The position numbers and the translations under genes are program-made. The notes beneath the pieces were generated by a model. That model did not search any database, was not told the DNA's origin, and was given only the letters and a program-made list of their open reading frames with translations. Source: Chloroflexota bacterium (lineage in GTDB: Bacteria > Chloroflexota > Anaerolineae > Aggregatilineales > Phototrophicaceae). Taken from it: 64,000 nt of DNA. Shown in pieces: positions 25,305 to 33,226 of this stretch (its first letter is position 1; the number at the start of each line of letters is the position of its first letter). The DNA lies in the NCBI GenBank assembly GCA_028873975.1, contig JAPPMO010000026.1:62001-126000 (forward strand). The letters are read 5' to 3'.

Positions 25305-26810
25305 TCAGTCAATATCGGGCATGTTGTGCGCCTCAAGCATAGCGCCGCGAAACGCGTGAACCTGGGTCTCGCCGCGCGCCGTCAACTGGGCGAGTCCATT
25401 GACAACGGCGACAAGACCCAGCGCTCGTAACCGCGCCAGCACCCGCCCCATCTTCCGCCCCGTCCAGCGAAAATGCAGATGCAAGGTCTTCACGCGCAAT
25501 TCCGTCGCGTGGCGGTCCGTGAATTGGTGATTGTGGATGTGCGCCAGCACAACCTGATCATCGAAGCGGCGGCGCTGGTTGGCGCGCCGGATCAAGGTCG
25601 AGATCAGCCCGTAGCGCGGAGACAGCACCCAGACGAGGGTGAATATGATGAAGATCATCAGCACCATCGAGGCGCTGATCGATGAATCCCACTGCTCGGG
25701 CAGATCGAGTCCGAACAGGCTGTTGAGGCCCGCGATGATGTCGCCAACTTCAATGAAGCCGAAGAACTTCCCCCGAGCCAGGTCATAGCCAAAAAACGCG
25801 CCCGCCGCGCCGATGAGCGGGCCGAGCAAGAGCATGACCGCCAAACGGTCGCTCAGCAGATAGGCAGCCGCGGGCGGGATAATGAAGAAGGCGATGACAA
25901 GAATCGAGCCCACCGCGTCAAAGGCGCCAACCGCCACCAGGCTTACCAGGATCATCAGGGCGTAGTTCATGACTCCCGGCCGGAATCCCAGCGCCTTGGC
26001 CAGCGCAGGGTCGAAGGTCGTCAGCTTGAGTTCCTTGTAGAAAACGAGCGCGAGCAGCAAAGATAACGCGGTCATGATTAACGTGACCGTTATCGACTTG
26101 GGAAAGAAAACGAGCGAGGGTTCTTTTTGCAAGTATCCCGCTTGCCACGCTTGGGCGGGCGAATAGCTTCCGCAATTGCTGCAGATCTCGACAAATTCAG
26201 CGCCTTCGTCGCGCGGACTAATGCCCAATTCGCGGCAGTTGCGGCATTGGCGCGCCATCTTGGCTTGCGGATGATCGGGGCTGATCGTGACCGTAGCGCA
26301 ATTGTCGAAGCAGTGGCTGTTGGTGTTGGCCCAAGCCAAGCCAATTTCACCGACGAGAACAGCGTCCTCATCGAGATGCACATCTTCGGCAAAGCGCGAA
26401 ACCAGGATAACGGCGATTGCGAAAAGCAAGGGAAAAGCCAATCCCAGCGCGGCGTCCTGCCGCAGCAATCCAGAACGATATAACAACTCCGTCAGAACAA
26501 CAGTACCCACCCCGGCCAGGGACGCGCCCAGGATAAGCCAGGGCGACGAAGTATCCCCGACCATGCCAAATACGTCGGTCATCAGCAAGAACGCGACTAC
26601 AATGCCCAGCAGCACAGTGTGGCTGATGGCGTCGCTCGTCAGCGCCATGCCGCGCAGCAGCAAAAAAGTGCCGAGCAGGGCGCCGCTCACAGCGATCAGG
26701 CAGCCAATGATCGTCGCCGTGTTCTGCGGCGAGCGCAGGAAGACGTTTATTTCGTCGCGAGCGGCGAAATGAAGCAGCAGTTCGATCAGCCAGCGTTCCA
26801 AAGCCATCAT
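25305..26810 (-). CDS. Metal ABC permease with inserted Cys6 domain and C-terminal winged helix
   Basis: 501 aa, ABC-3 family (ZnuB/MntB/TroD). The usual membrane helices are interrupted after VLVGEIG by an insertion at about residues 160-235 with three Cys pairs: C167/C171, C189/C192 and C210/C213, the pattern of a zinc-ribbon-like metal site. After the last helix (about 383-400) comes a cytoplasmic winged-helix-like domain (415-490). The ATG overlaps the stop of the first permease, so the two are co-translated and probably form a heterodimer. Confidence 0.88.
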   Translation of the reverse strand: MMALERWLIELLLHFAARDEINVFLRSPQNTATIIGCLIAVSGALLGTFLLLRGMALTSDAISHTVLLGIVVAFLLMTDVFGMVGDTSSPWLILGASLAGVGTVVLTELLYRSGLLRQDAALGLAFPLLFAIAVILVSRFAEDVHLDEDAVLVGEIGLAWANTNSHCFDNCATVTISPDHPQAKMARQCRNCRELGISPRDEGAEFVEICSNCGSYSPAQAWQAGYLQKEPSLVFFPKSITVTLIMTALSLLLALVFYKELKLTTFDPALAKALGFRPGVMNYALMILVSLVAVGAFDAVGSILVIAFFIIPPAAAYLLSDRLAVMLLLGPLIGAAGAFFGYDLARGKFFGFIEVGDIIAGLNSLFGLDLPEQWDSSISASMVLMIFIIFTLVWVLSPRYGLISTLIRRANQRRRFDDQVVLAHIHNHQFTDRHATELRVKTLHLHFRWTGRKMGRVLARLRALGLVAVVNGLAQLTARGETQVHAFRGAMLEAHNMPDID

Positions 26811-28144
26811 CAGTTGGGGCGCTGCTCCATCATCGCTTCCAGTTGTCCGATGGCGTCGGCGGGCAATACATCGCGGATATCCAGCTGCCGATCTTCAGCC
26901 AGGAGTGGAAGACCCATGTCATCGGCATAAAGCCGATACAGATCCCAAAGCTGCAGGCTGTGGGCGTCACGGCGCGCCGCCTCAATGCCGGTATCCGTCA
27001 ATCGCCAACTATCGCCCGTCGTTTCGACCAGTCCTGAGGCGAGCAATTGCCGCAAACCCAGCGCGGCGCTGCGATCTCCAATGCCGCGAATGAATGCGTC
27101 CGGCGCCGGCCTTCCGGGCGATCCATGTGACAGGGCATAGCGGTACAGGTCGCGCAGGGCGTTTTGACGCGCGAAGCGGCGGCTGTCCAGGCGCCGCCGC
27201 CAACTGCTCCAAAGCAAGCCGCGCCCGGGCGCCAGCGCGATCGACGCCAGTACCAGCGAAAACGCGACCACGATGATCATGGGACCTGTAGGTATGTCGG
27301 CGTCGATGGCGCTGATGACAGCCCCGACGCCGCCCGCGAACGCGCCGAACACGGCAGCAAGTATCACCGTATGATGCAGTTTCTGCGTCCATTGCCGCGC
27401 GGCGATGCCGGGCGCGATCAGCATGCCGACCATGAGAATGACGCCAGCCAATTGCAGGCCCAGCACAATCGCTATCACAATCAAAGTCGACAGCAGCGTG
27501 TTGATCAAGCCGACCTGGAATCCGTTGGCGATGGCGAACTCCCCGTCGAAAGTCACCAGCTTGAACTCTTTCCAGAAGAGCGCCAGCGCCAACAGGACCA
27601 CGGCGCCTGCGCCGCTGATCAAGAGCACGTCGCTTTCGATGATGGCGGCGGCTTGGCCGAAGATGAACCGATCCAGTCCGGCTTGACTGGCGTCGGGTAT
27701 GGACTGGATATAGGCGAGCAAGGCGATCCCGCCGGCAAACCAGCTTGCCAAGACGATGCCCATGGCTGCGTCCTGCTTAAGCCGAGTGGTCCCCAGCAGC
27801 GCCGCAATAAATCGCAGGGCGATCCAGCTTGCGATGCCGGCGCCAATCAACAAGAATCCCAAATCTCGCCCGGCCAACAGGAAGGCGACAGCTACGCCGG
27901 GAAGCGCCGCATGCGAAAGCGCATCGCCCATCAGGCTCTCGCGGCGCAAGACCGCGAAGCAGCCCAGCGCCCCGCTAATCACGCCAAGAATAGCCCCCCC
28001 CAAAGCCACCACACGGACAGTATAGGTGTAGCGTATGCCGAAGAGCCATTGACCGAGCGGCAAGAAGCAGATTCCCAGTACGACGATGCCAGCTATGGTC
28101 AGCCAAACTCGTTTGTCTTCGGCGGGCATCGACTTCAGCTTCAC
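26810..28144 (-). CDS. Metal ABC permease with C-terminal DtxR-like winged helix
   Basis: 444 aa. Residues about 15-300 are an ABC-3 metal permease (GALGCFAVLRRESLMGDALSH in two parts, DALSHAALPG motif). Residues about 330-440 form a winged helix (GLRQLLASGLVETTGDSWRLT) and a DtxR-type dimer-like tail (LPLLAEDRQLDIRDVLPADA). Permeases with a DtxR/MntR-like tail are known in Mn/Zn importers; the tail may sense metal. It starts 2 bp after the ATPase stop. Confidence 0.9.
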   Translation of the reverse strand: MKLKSMPAEDKRVWLTIAGIVVLGICFLPLGQWLFGIRYTYTVRVVALGGAILGVISGALGCFAVLRRESLMGDALSHAALPGVAVAFLLAGRDLGFLLIGAGIASWIALRFIAALLGTTRLKQDAAMGIVLASWFAGGIALLAYIQSIPDASQAGLDRFIFGQAAAIIESDVLLISGAGAVVLLALALFWKEFKLVTFDGEFAIANGFQVGLINTLLSTLIVIAIVLGLQLAGVILMVGMLIAPGIAARQWTQKLHHTVILAAVFGAFAGGVGAVISAIDADIPTGPMIIVVAFSLVLASIALAPGRGLLWSSWRRRLDSRRFARQNALRDLYRYALSHGSPGRPAPDAFIRGIGDRSAALGLRQLLASGLVETTGDSWRLTDTGIEAARRDAHSLQLWDLYRLYADDMGLPLLAEDRQLDIRDVLPADAIGQLEAMMEQRPN

Positions 28145-28146
28145 CT

Positions 28147-28911
28147 TTAGTCCCCCGCCGCCAGCACTTGCCCGTCATGCAAATAAGAGACGCGGCCGCC
28201 ATAGGTCTTTTGGAGGTTCTCTGGACTAAAGACTACGGCGGCGGGTCCGCTGGCGACAACTTCGACATTGAGCAGCGTCACCCAGTCAAAGTAATCTTCG
28301 ACGGTCTGCAAATCGTGATGCACCACCAGGACGGTTTTGCCGCGTTCTTTCAGTTGATGCAAGATCTTGACAATCGCGCGTTCAGTGATGGCGTCTACCG
28401 CCGCAAAAGGCTCGTCCATGAAGTAGATCTGGGCGTCCTGCACCAGCGCGCGAGCGAGAAAGGCGCGTTGCTGCTGGCCGCCCGACAGCTGGCTGATCTG
28501 CCGGTCAACCAGATCCAGCAAACCGACCTGGTCCAGCGCAAAAAGCGCCAGATCGCGCTCCCTGCGCCCGGGCCGGCGCAACCAGCCCAGCTTGCCATAG
28601 AGGCCCATAGTGACCACATCCAGGACCGAAGTGGGGAAGTCCCAATCAACGCTGCCGCGCTGCGGCACATAACCGACCAGCGAACGCGCTTGCTCGTAGG
28701 GACTGCCATAAAACGATACCCTGCCCGCTGCCCGCGGGATCAGATTCAGAACCGCCTTGATCAATGTGCTCTTGCCGGCGCCATTGGGTCCGACGATGGC
28801 CATCAAGACACCTTCCGGGACGCCGAGGTCGATGTCCCAGATGGCTGGCTTGCTATGATAAGCCACGGTCAAGTCTTCAACCGACAAGGCTAATGGGGCT
28901 CGGTCATTCAT
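28147..28911 (-). CDS. Zinc/manganese-type ABC transporter ATP-binding protein
   Basis: 254 aa. Walker A GPNGAGKST at about 41-49, signature LSGGQQQR, Walker B IYFMDEPF, switch His in VVHHDL. Phe instead of the usual Thr after DEP and the VGYVPQRGSVDWDFP Q-loop are typical of the ZnuC/MntB/TroB group. It drives uptake with the two permeases downstream and the binding protein upstream, 25 bp away. The four genes form one operon. Confidence 0.95.
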   Translation of the reverse strand: MNDRAPLALSVEDLTVAYHSKPAIWDIDLGVPEGVLMAIVGPNGAGKSTLIKAVLNLIPRAAGRVSFYGSPYEQARSLVGYVPQRGSVDWDFPTSVLDVVTMGLYGKLGWLRRPGRRERDLALFALDQVGLLDLVDRQISQLSGGQQQRAFLARALVQDAQIYFMDEPFAAVDAITERAIVKILHQLKERGKTVLVVHHDLQTVEDYFDWVTLLNVEVVASGPAAVVFSPENLQKTYGGRVSYLHDGQVLAAGD

Positions 28912-28936
28912 CGCAGCGCCTCATTCTTCACAGCGC

Positions 28937-29968
28937 CTATTCATCGCAATCGGCATTCCACAGGTCGTCGGGCGGCTTTGGCAGCAGCTCCGCGTCCCAT
29001 TCAGGGATGTCCACATCCACGCCCATACATTGATAAGATTGCATGATAGTCAAGGCATTTTGCGCCAGCATCCCGATGTATGTGCCGCCGAAACTGCCCG
29101 GTTCGCCCATGGCGTCCCCAAAGAGTTCGCGGATCCCCACGCGCGCGGATTCGCCTTGAGCCTCCACCGCCTCGATCACAGCGTCGATAGTATCAGGCGG
29201 GATGCTGCTCTCGACGAAAAGCACCGGAATCTCGTTTTCAATGACAAAATCGACCGTGGCCTGGATATCGCCCACACCCGCCTCATCGTCGGTGCTCAAG
29301 CCCTGAACGGCTTGCATCTTCCAGCCAAAGGCGGCGCCGAAATACTGAAAGGCATCGTGCGACGTCACCAGAAATCGCCGCGCTTCGTCGATCGAGCGCA
29401 AGCCCCCATTCGCCCATGCAAAGAGAGCCTGAAGTTGCGCCGAGTACGCCGCGGCATTGTCTCGGTAGGCTTGGGCGTTTTGCGGGTCAAGTTCGGCCAG
29501 CGCTTCGGCGAGATCAAGCGCAGTGATTTCCCAATTGCGAGGATCGAACCAAAAATGCGGATCGTCCACATTGCTGTACTGATCGGAGAGATCGAAGCCC
29601 CCGACGATGAATCCGGCTTCCTTGACCGGCTCGCCCATGGCATAGGTCTTAATGCCCTGTTCGCCGAGCGCGGCAAAAACCGTATCAAACTGACCTTCGA
29701 GGCGCAGGCCGCTGTAAACAACCATCGCAGCGCGATTCATGGCTTCGATATCCGACTCGGTTGGTTGATAAAGATGAGGGTCGACGCCGGGTCCCATCAA
29801 GGATGTTATCATGATGTCGTCCCGGCCCGCGCTCAAGATTCGCAACAGGTCAGAGGCTTGAGTGGTGGTTGCCACAATGCGCAGCGCCTCCTCCGTCGCC
29901 CGGGCTGGCGCGAGCAATACAATGAACACCAACGCTGACAACAGTGCCACGACAAGCTTTTTAGCCAC
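28937..29968 (-). CDS. Metal-binding periplasmic/lipid-side protein (ZnuA/TroA type)
   Basis: 343 aa from GTG 29968, fixed by GGAGG 7 nt upstream; longer readings run into the promoter. Signal peptide (LVVALLSALVFIVLLAPARA), no lipobox Cys. Cluster A-I metal ligands: His in GVDPHLYQP, His in DDPHFWFDP, His in VTSHDAFQYFG and Glu/Asp in FVESSIPPD. A third His (rather than Glu) is the pattern of Zn-type binders, so zinc is the more likely substrate; this is an inference. First gene of the uptake operon. Confidence 0.92.
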   Translation of the reverse strand: MAKKLVVALLSALVFIVLLAPARATEEALRIVATTTQASDLLRILSAGRDDIMITSLMGPGVDPHLYQPTESDIEAMNRAAMVVYSGLRLEGQFDTVFAALGEQGIKTYAMGEPVKEAGFIVGGFDLSDQYSNVDDPHFWFDPRNWEITALDLAEALAELDPQNAQAYRDNAAAYSAQLQALFAWANGGLRSIDEARRFLVTSHDAFQYFGAAFGWKMQAVQGLSTDDEAGVGDIQATVDFVIENEIPVLFVESSIPPDTIDAVIEAVEAQGESARVGIRELFGDAMGEPGSFGGTYIGMLAQNALTIMQSYQCMGVDVDIPEWDAELLPKPPDDLWNADCDE

Positions 29969-30011
29969 GCGAATTCCTCCAAGCAGAGATATTTTAGCGG
30001 TATTAAGTATA

Positions 30012-30040
30012 GTTTTAGACCAACTTAAAAATCTTGTCAA
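30012..30040 (-). promoter_or_regulatory. Promoter and candidate metal-regulator site of the uptake operon
   Basis: TTGACA (30035-30040) and TAAAAC (30012-30017) with a 17-bp spacer on the minus strand. Over the -10 lies TTTTA-N8-TAAAA (30013-30030), a partly palindromic AT-rich site of the size bound by DtxR/MntR or Fur-family repressors. The promoter is likely; the operator is weak evidence. Confidence 0.5.
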
Positions 30041-30086
30041 GTGTTTGCAGCAAATTGATTCGGATTGCTCAGCTTACAGCGTATAA

Positions 30087-30209
30087 TTCACTGACAATGA
30101 AGATACTTTGAAAGCGCTGATTGGACCGGTCTATAACATTTTGGAGGCGCGACAATATACTGAGATTGAAACCGGCGATTCCTTCTATATTGTATTGCGC
30201 AAACGATGA
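30087..30209 (+). pseudogene. Short coding remnant, 40 codons
   Basis: In the 313-bp gap 29969-30281 the plus strand has an open frame from just after a TAA (30084) to TGA 30209, reading ...NEDTLKALIGPVYNILE, then ARQYTEIETGDSFYIVLRKR. Composition looks protein-like but there is no ATG and no ribosome site (TTG at 30108 is the only start). Most likely the tail of a lost gene. Family not recognised. Confidence 0.3.
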
Positions 30210-30281
30210 AGGATTGTCTTTCTGCAGCAGCGCGTGAATTGCGCTAGGGGCAACAAACCAGAGTCTCGTCTTGCTCCCGGC

Positions 30282-31187
30282 TCACAACAGGCGCCAGCGT
30301 CGTTTTTTGGGCGGCGCGAGACCGTGCGTCAACGTGGTCAACCCGCCGCCGCTCGCGCAAAACATCGGGCGCGTCTCAGCCAACAATTGCTCAACGCCGC
30401 GCAGTGGATGCCGGCGATTGACGATTTCGATAAAGGCGCCCTCGCGGGCCACAGCCGCCGCCGCCTCATCCGGCGAGAGGTCATCGCTCCAGCGCCAATG
30501 TTCCGGGTAATAATAGTAGTAGAGCAAGTAGGTGGTGGCAGTGACCGGCGAAACGCCGCGGTTGTCGTAGGACCATAGATCCAAGCCGGCATGCGTCGCC
30601 ATTTCCGCCATGATCGCCAAGGCGCAAGCGCCGGAAACCTGCTTCGCATAAGTCGGTTCGATGCTTTCGACATCGACAATTCCCTTTAGAAAGCCCTCGG
30701 GATGGATTATATGATCGACGCCTTTGCGATATGCGCCAGCTCCCATCTGTCTAAATTGCTCATGCTCAAATACGATGCCCGTCGCCAGTTGGGTGGCGCC
30801 CTGCCATAGTTCATCCAGCGGATCGCGCGGGTCCGCCATGTCCGAAACGGCGGCGACAAACGCTGGCATAATCTCAGTTTGCAGCGCTTGCCAACTGGCG
30901 TGTTGACGCAGCATGGCCGCCACCGACAACCAACCCAGCAGCGATTTGCAGCGCGCTTGATCGACGCTCTCGCCAGCAGTCGCATCGGCTTTACCGAGCT
31001 GTTCAAGAGCAGCTTCGGCAGCCGGTTTGTCAGCGAGCATCTGATAGCGCAGCGCCGCCAGATGGGCGGCTTTCAAGGGGTCTTCAGCGCGCCTTTCCAG
31101 CAAAAGCAAGGCGCTGGCCACTGGCTCGCCTTCGCGATTGTCGCGGGCCAATGCCAGGTGTTCCGCCCTGTGAAACAAGCCAGCCAT
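30282..31187 (-). CDS. Alginate-lyase-domain-like protein
   Basis: 301 aa, no signal peptide. The second half matches the pattern of the alginate lyase (PL5-like toroid) superfamily: KQVSGACALAIMAEMATHAG followed by LDLWSYDNRGVSPVTATTYL and LLYYYYYPEHW. The N-terminal half is helical. These enzymes cleave uronic-acid polysaccharides by beta-elimination, but many relatives are uncharacterised. It starts 2 bp after the SdrD-like membrane protein gene, so it belongs to a three-gene operon of cell-envelope proteins. Assignment is by motif impression only. Confidence 0.5.
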   Translation of the reverse strand: MAGLFHRAEHLALARDNREGEPVASALLLLERRAEDPLKAAHLAALRYQMLADKPAAEAALEQLGKADATAGESVDQARCKSLLGWLSVAAMLRQHASWQALQTEIMPAFVAAVSDMADPRDPLDELWQGATQLATGIVFEHEQFRQMGAGAYRKGVDHIIHPEGFLKGIVDVESIEPTYAKQVSGACALAIMAEMATHAGLDLWSYDNRGVSPVTATTYLLYYYYYPEHWRWSDDLSPDEAAAAVAREGAFIEIVNRRHPLRGVEQLLAETRPMFCASGGGLTTLTHGLAPPKKRRWRLL

Positions 31188-31189
31188 GT

Positions 31190-31912
31190 CTATGCCACTG
31201 GATTGGGACTGGTGTCTTCATCAGCGAAGAGCAAGGGCGAACCCTGCCCCGGCTGAAATTGAGCTGGAGCGGGAGAGAGCGCCATCTCTGCCTGTCCCAT
31301 AAGCGCGCCTGCCGGAGGATTGGGCGGTACTTGACGCCGTCCTGCACGAATCCTTTTCAGTCGCCGGCGAAAAACCAGCATATAGATTAACCAGCCGATC
31401 AAGAACATCACAAGGCTGATTAGCATGCTGGCAATCAAGCCGACCCCGATGCTCTGCAAGCTCTGCAGTTGTTCATCGGTCAGCTGGCTTGTTTGGGTTT
31501 CGGTCTCCTCTGCCCGAACATCGGGCAAGAGCGTCACGCCGAAATCGAACCGAACGGGCGCCGAGCCAGGCGCGACAACCGCGCTGAATGCGAAATCTGT
31601 CGTAGCCCGATACTGAGCGCTCGTCAACAGCACTTGGTACTCGCCACGCGGTAAATCCCCGAGACAAACCAGACCGGGCACAGTATAGCTGGAAGCCTCC
31701 AGCAACTTTGTCGCTATCGTTATTCCGAGCGCGCTCTGCAAATTGACGCCGATGCCCTGCGTGACAGGCGGTTCATTCTCGTCGAATTTGCGGTTGCCAT
31801 TGCGATCTTCATAGGCCATGACGCAGATCTGGCCCCTGTCCTGCGCCGTCGCAGTCCCGACAAGCGCAAGCGACAGGCACAGAAGGATCAGCACTCGTCG
31901 TGGCTTCCTCAT
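31190..31912 (-). CDS. Signal-peptide, SdrD-like B domain, single-pass membrane protein
   Basis: 240 aa from ATG 31912 (GAGGG 6 nt upstream). A signal peptide ends at TATAQ; a Cna-B/SdrD-type beta sandwich follows with a Ca-loop-like DRNGNRKFDENEPP; then a short linker, a membrane helix (IASMLISLVMFLIGWLIYML), and a basic cytoplasmic tail (RRRLKRIRAGRR). The domain would face outside. Same layout as the LysM gene upstream, 36 bp away; the two look like diverged paralogues. Role unknown, probably surface display or envelope sensing. Confidence 0.75.
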   Translation of the reverse strand: MRKPRRVLILLCLSLALVGTATAQDRGQICVMAYEDRNGNRKFDENEPPVTQGIGVNLQSALGITIATKLLEASSYTVPGLVCLGDLPRGEYQVLLTSAQYRATTDFAFSAVVAPGSAPVRFDFGVTLLPDVRAEETETQTSQLTDEQLQSLQSIGVGLIASMLISLVMFLIGWLIYMLVFRRRLKRIRAGRRQVPPNPPAGALMGQAEMALSPAPAQFQPGQGSPLLFADEDTSPNPVA

Positions 31913-31948
31913 CACGATCCCTCGAAACGCTTCCCAATCCGCGGGCCA

Positions 31949-32839
31949 TCAACGAAAGCGCAAAAACAAGGAAGCAAGGGAACCGCAGAGCAAAACAAAG
32001 CCCGCCAAGGCAACCAGGAACAAGCCACTCAACTCCCGCAACAGGTTTTCCTCCTCGTCGTCTCTGGACGCGACTTCTATCCTCGGCAACTCGACTGGGA
32101 GCGCGTCTTGAATGTCAAAGCCCGCTTTCACGCCGAATGCCACCTGGATCGGCCGACTATCGCGCAGATCAACCCGAAGCGCTTCCGAACCGGTCAGCCC
32201 ATAGCCCTCCGGCGCGGCAGCCGCGAGGGTATAGATCTGCGGCTGAACGCCCTCGATGCACAGCGGTTGGGATTCGGCATCGGCGCGGAGCTCGGCAAGC
32301 TGATTTCCAGCCTGGTCTATCAACCGAATTCGGCCATCGGAAACGGTCGTTTCGCCGGGGTCCATGGCGCCGTTCTCGTTGTCATCCACATAAACAGAAA
32401 CGCAGACGACGGGATCAAAAGCCGCTGGATCCAGCATCGGCGCGGCAGCCCCCGCGACCGGCGCTGGCGGCAGGTCATTATCCAAGGCAGCGCCGCCGAT
32501 CGCCCGCGGTTCGACAATGGCCGCCTCCGTTTCCGTCGCGCTAGCCACAGCCTCCGCAAGTTCGGTTGGGGTCGCCGCGCTCCCCTCGCCCGCGCCAGTG
32601 TTGAACTCGATGATAATTCGCTGCCCAATCTGCAAGATCGCGTTGGGATCCAAGTCATTCGTCCCCACGATATCATCGACAGTCACCCCGTAATTGACTG
32701 CAATGGCCGACAAGGTTTCGCCGGCGCCAACGACATGGACAATCTCAGCCACGTTGTCGTTCGACTGCGCCAAAATGGGCGCCCCACATAAAACGCAGAC
32801 CCAGAGTATCGGCCAGCACTGTCGCAAGCTGCGCTCCAA
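31949..32839 (-). CDS. LysM and SdrD-like B domain membrane protein
   Basis: 296 aa, start uncertain (TTG; no ATG fits). Signal peptide, then LysM at about 33-77 (VVGAGETLSAIAVNYGVTVD), which binds peptidoglycan or chitin-like glycans; an Ala/Glu-rich linker; an SdrD-like domain (about 145-240) with YVDDNENGAMDPGE; a membrane helix near the C-terminus (LSGLFLVALAGFVLLCGSLA) and a very short tail. First gene of the operon that continues with the SdrD-like protein and the alginate-lyase-like protein. Confidence 0.8.
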   Translation of the reverse strand: MERSLRQCWPILWVCVLCGAPILAQSNDNVAEIVHVVGAGETLSAIAVNYGVTVDDIVGTNDLDPNAILQIGQRIIIEFNTGAGEGSAATPTELAEAVASATETEAAIVEPRAIGGAALDNDLPPAPVAGAAAPMLDPAAFDPVVCVSVYVDDNENGAMDPGETTVSDGRIRLIDQAGNQLAELRADAESQPLCIEGVQPQIYTLAAAAPEGYGLTGSEALRVDLRDSRPIQVAFGVKAGFDIQDALPVELPRIEVASRDDEEENLLRELSGLFLVALAGFVLLCGSLASLFLRFR

Positions 32840-32913
32840 TCATTAGACCGTCAGCAGATCGCAAGGCATTATATCACCAGCGCAGAAACGCAACAGGGCA
32901 AGCCACTGCGGCG

Positions 32914-33179
32914 CAGGGCAATCGCGCCAGAATAAACATCGCTGCAACTTAGCCAAAGCAAGCTCAAATTAACCACCGAGGACACCGAGAACACCGAGAA
33001 AAGCAAGTAAAAGCAATGCTCTTGTCTTATTGCAGACATGTTTTTGAGCGACAGGTGTGGTTTCCCTGGCGACTTTGCAAGATACAAGTGGCGGATTTAG
33101 AGGCAAAGTCGTCAAAACCCCTTCAACTCTGTGTCCTCGGTGTCCTCGGTGCTTAGAAAAATCTGATGCGATTGCTCTG
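32914..33179. repeat. MITE-like repeat A, copy 3
   Basis: 266 bp between divergent genes. Terminal inverted repeats 32914-32931 and 33162-33179 (15 of 18 match: CAGGGCAATCGCGCCAGA at the left). Two arrays of ACCGAGGAC-type 9-mers face each other (32971-32998; 33131-33152). Interior diverged from other copies. Confidence 0.78.
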
Positions 33180-33214
33180 ACATGCGGCGGGCTGCCCGAC
33201 TGGCCAAGATGCGC

Positions 33215-33220
33215 TAAAAT
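33215..33220 (+). promoter_or_regulatory. -10 box placing the transcription start at the ATG
   Basis: TAAAAT ends 6 nt before the ATG at 33227, and no Shine-Dalgarno is present, so a leaderless mRNA is likely. No convincing -35. Confidence 0.45.
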
Positions 33221-33226
33221 ACTTGC

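Noticed and set aside
29969..30040. Start of the metal-binding protein gene at 30040
   Set aside because: That frame begins with the TTG of the -35 box; GTG 29968 has a strong ribosome site and the signal peptide begins there.
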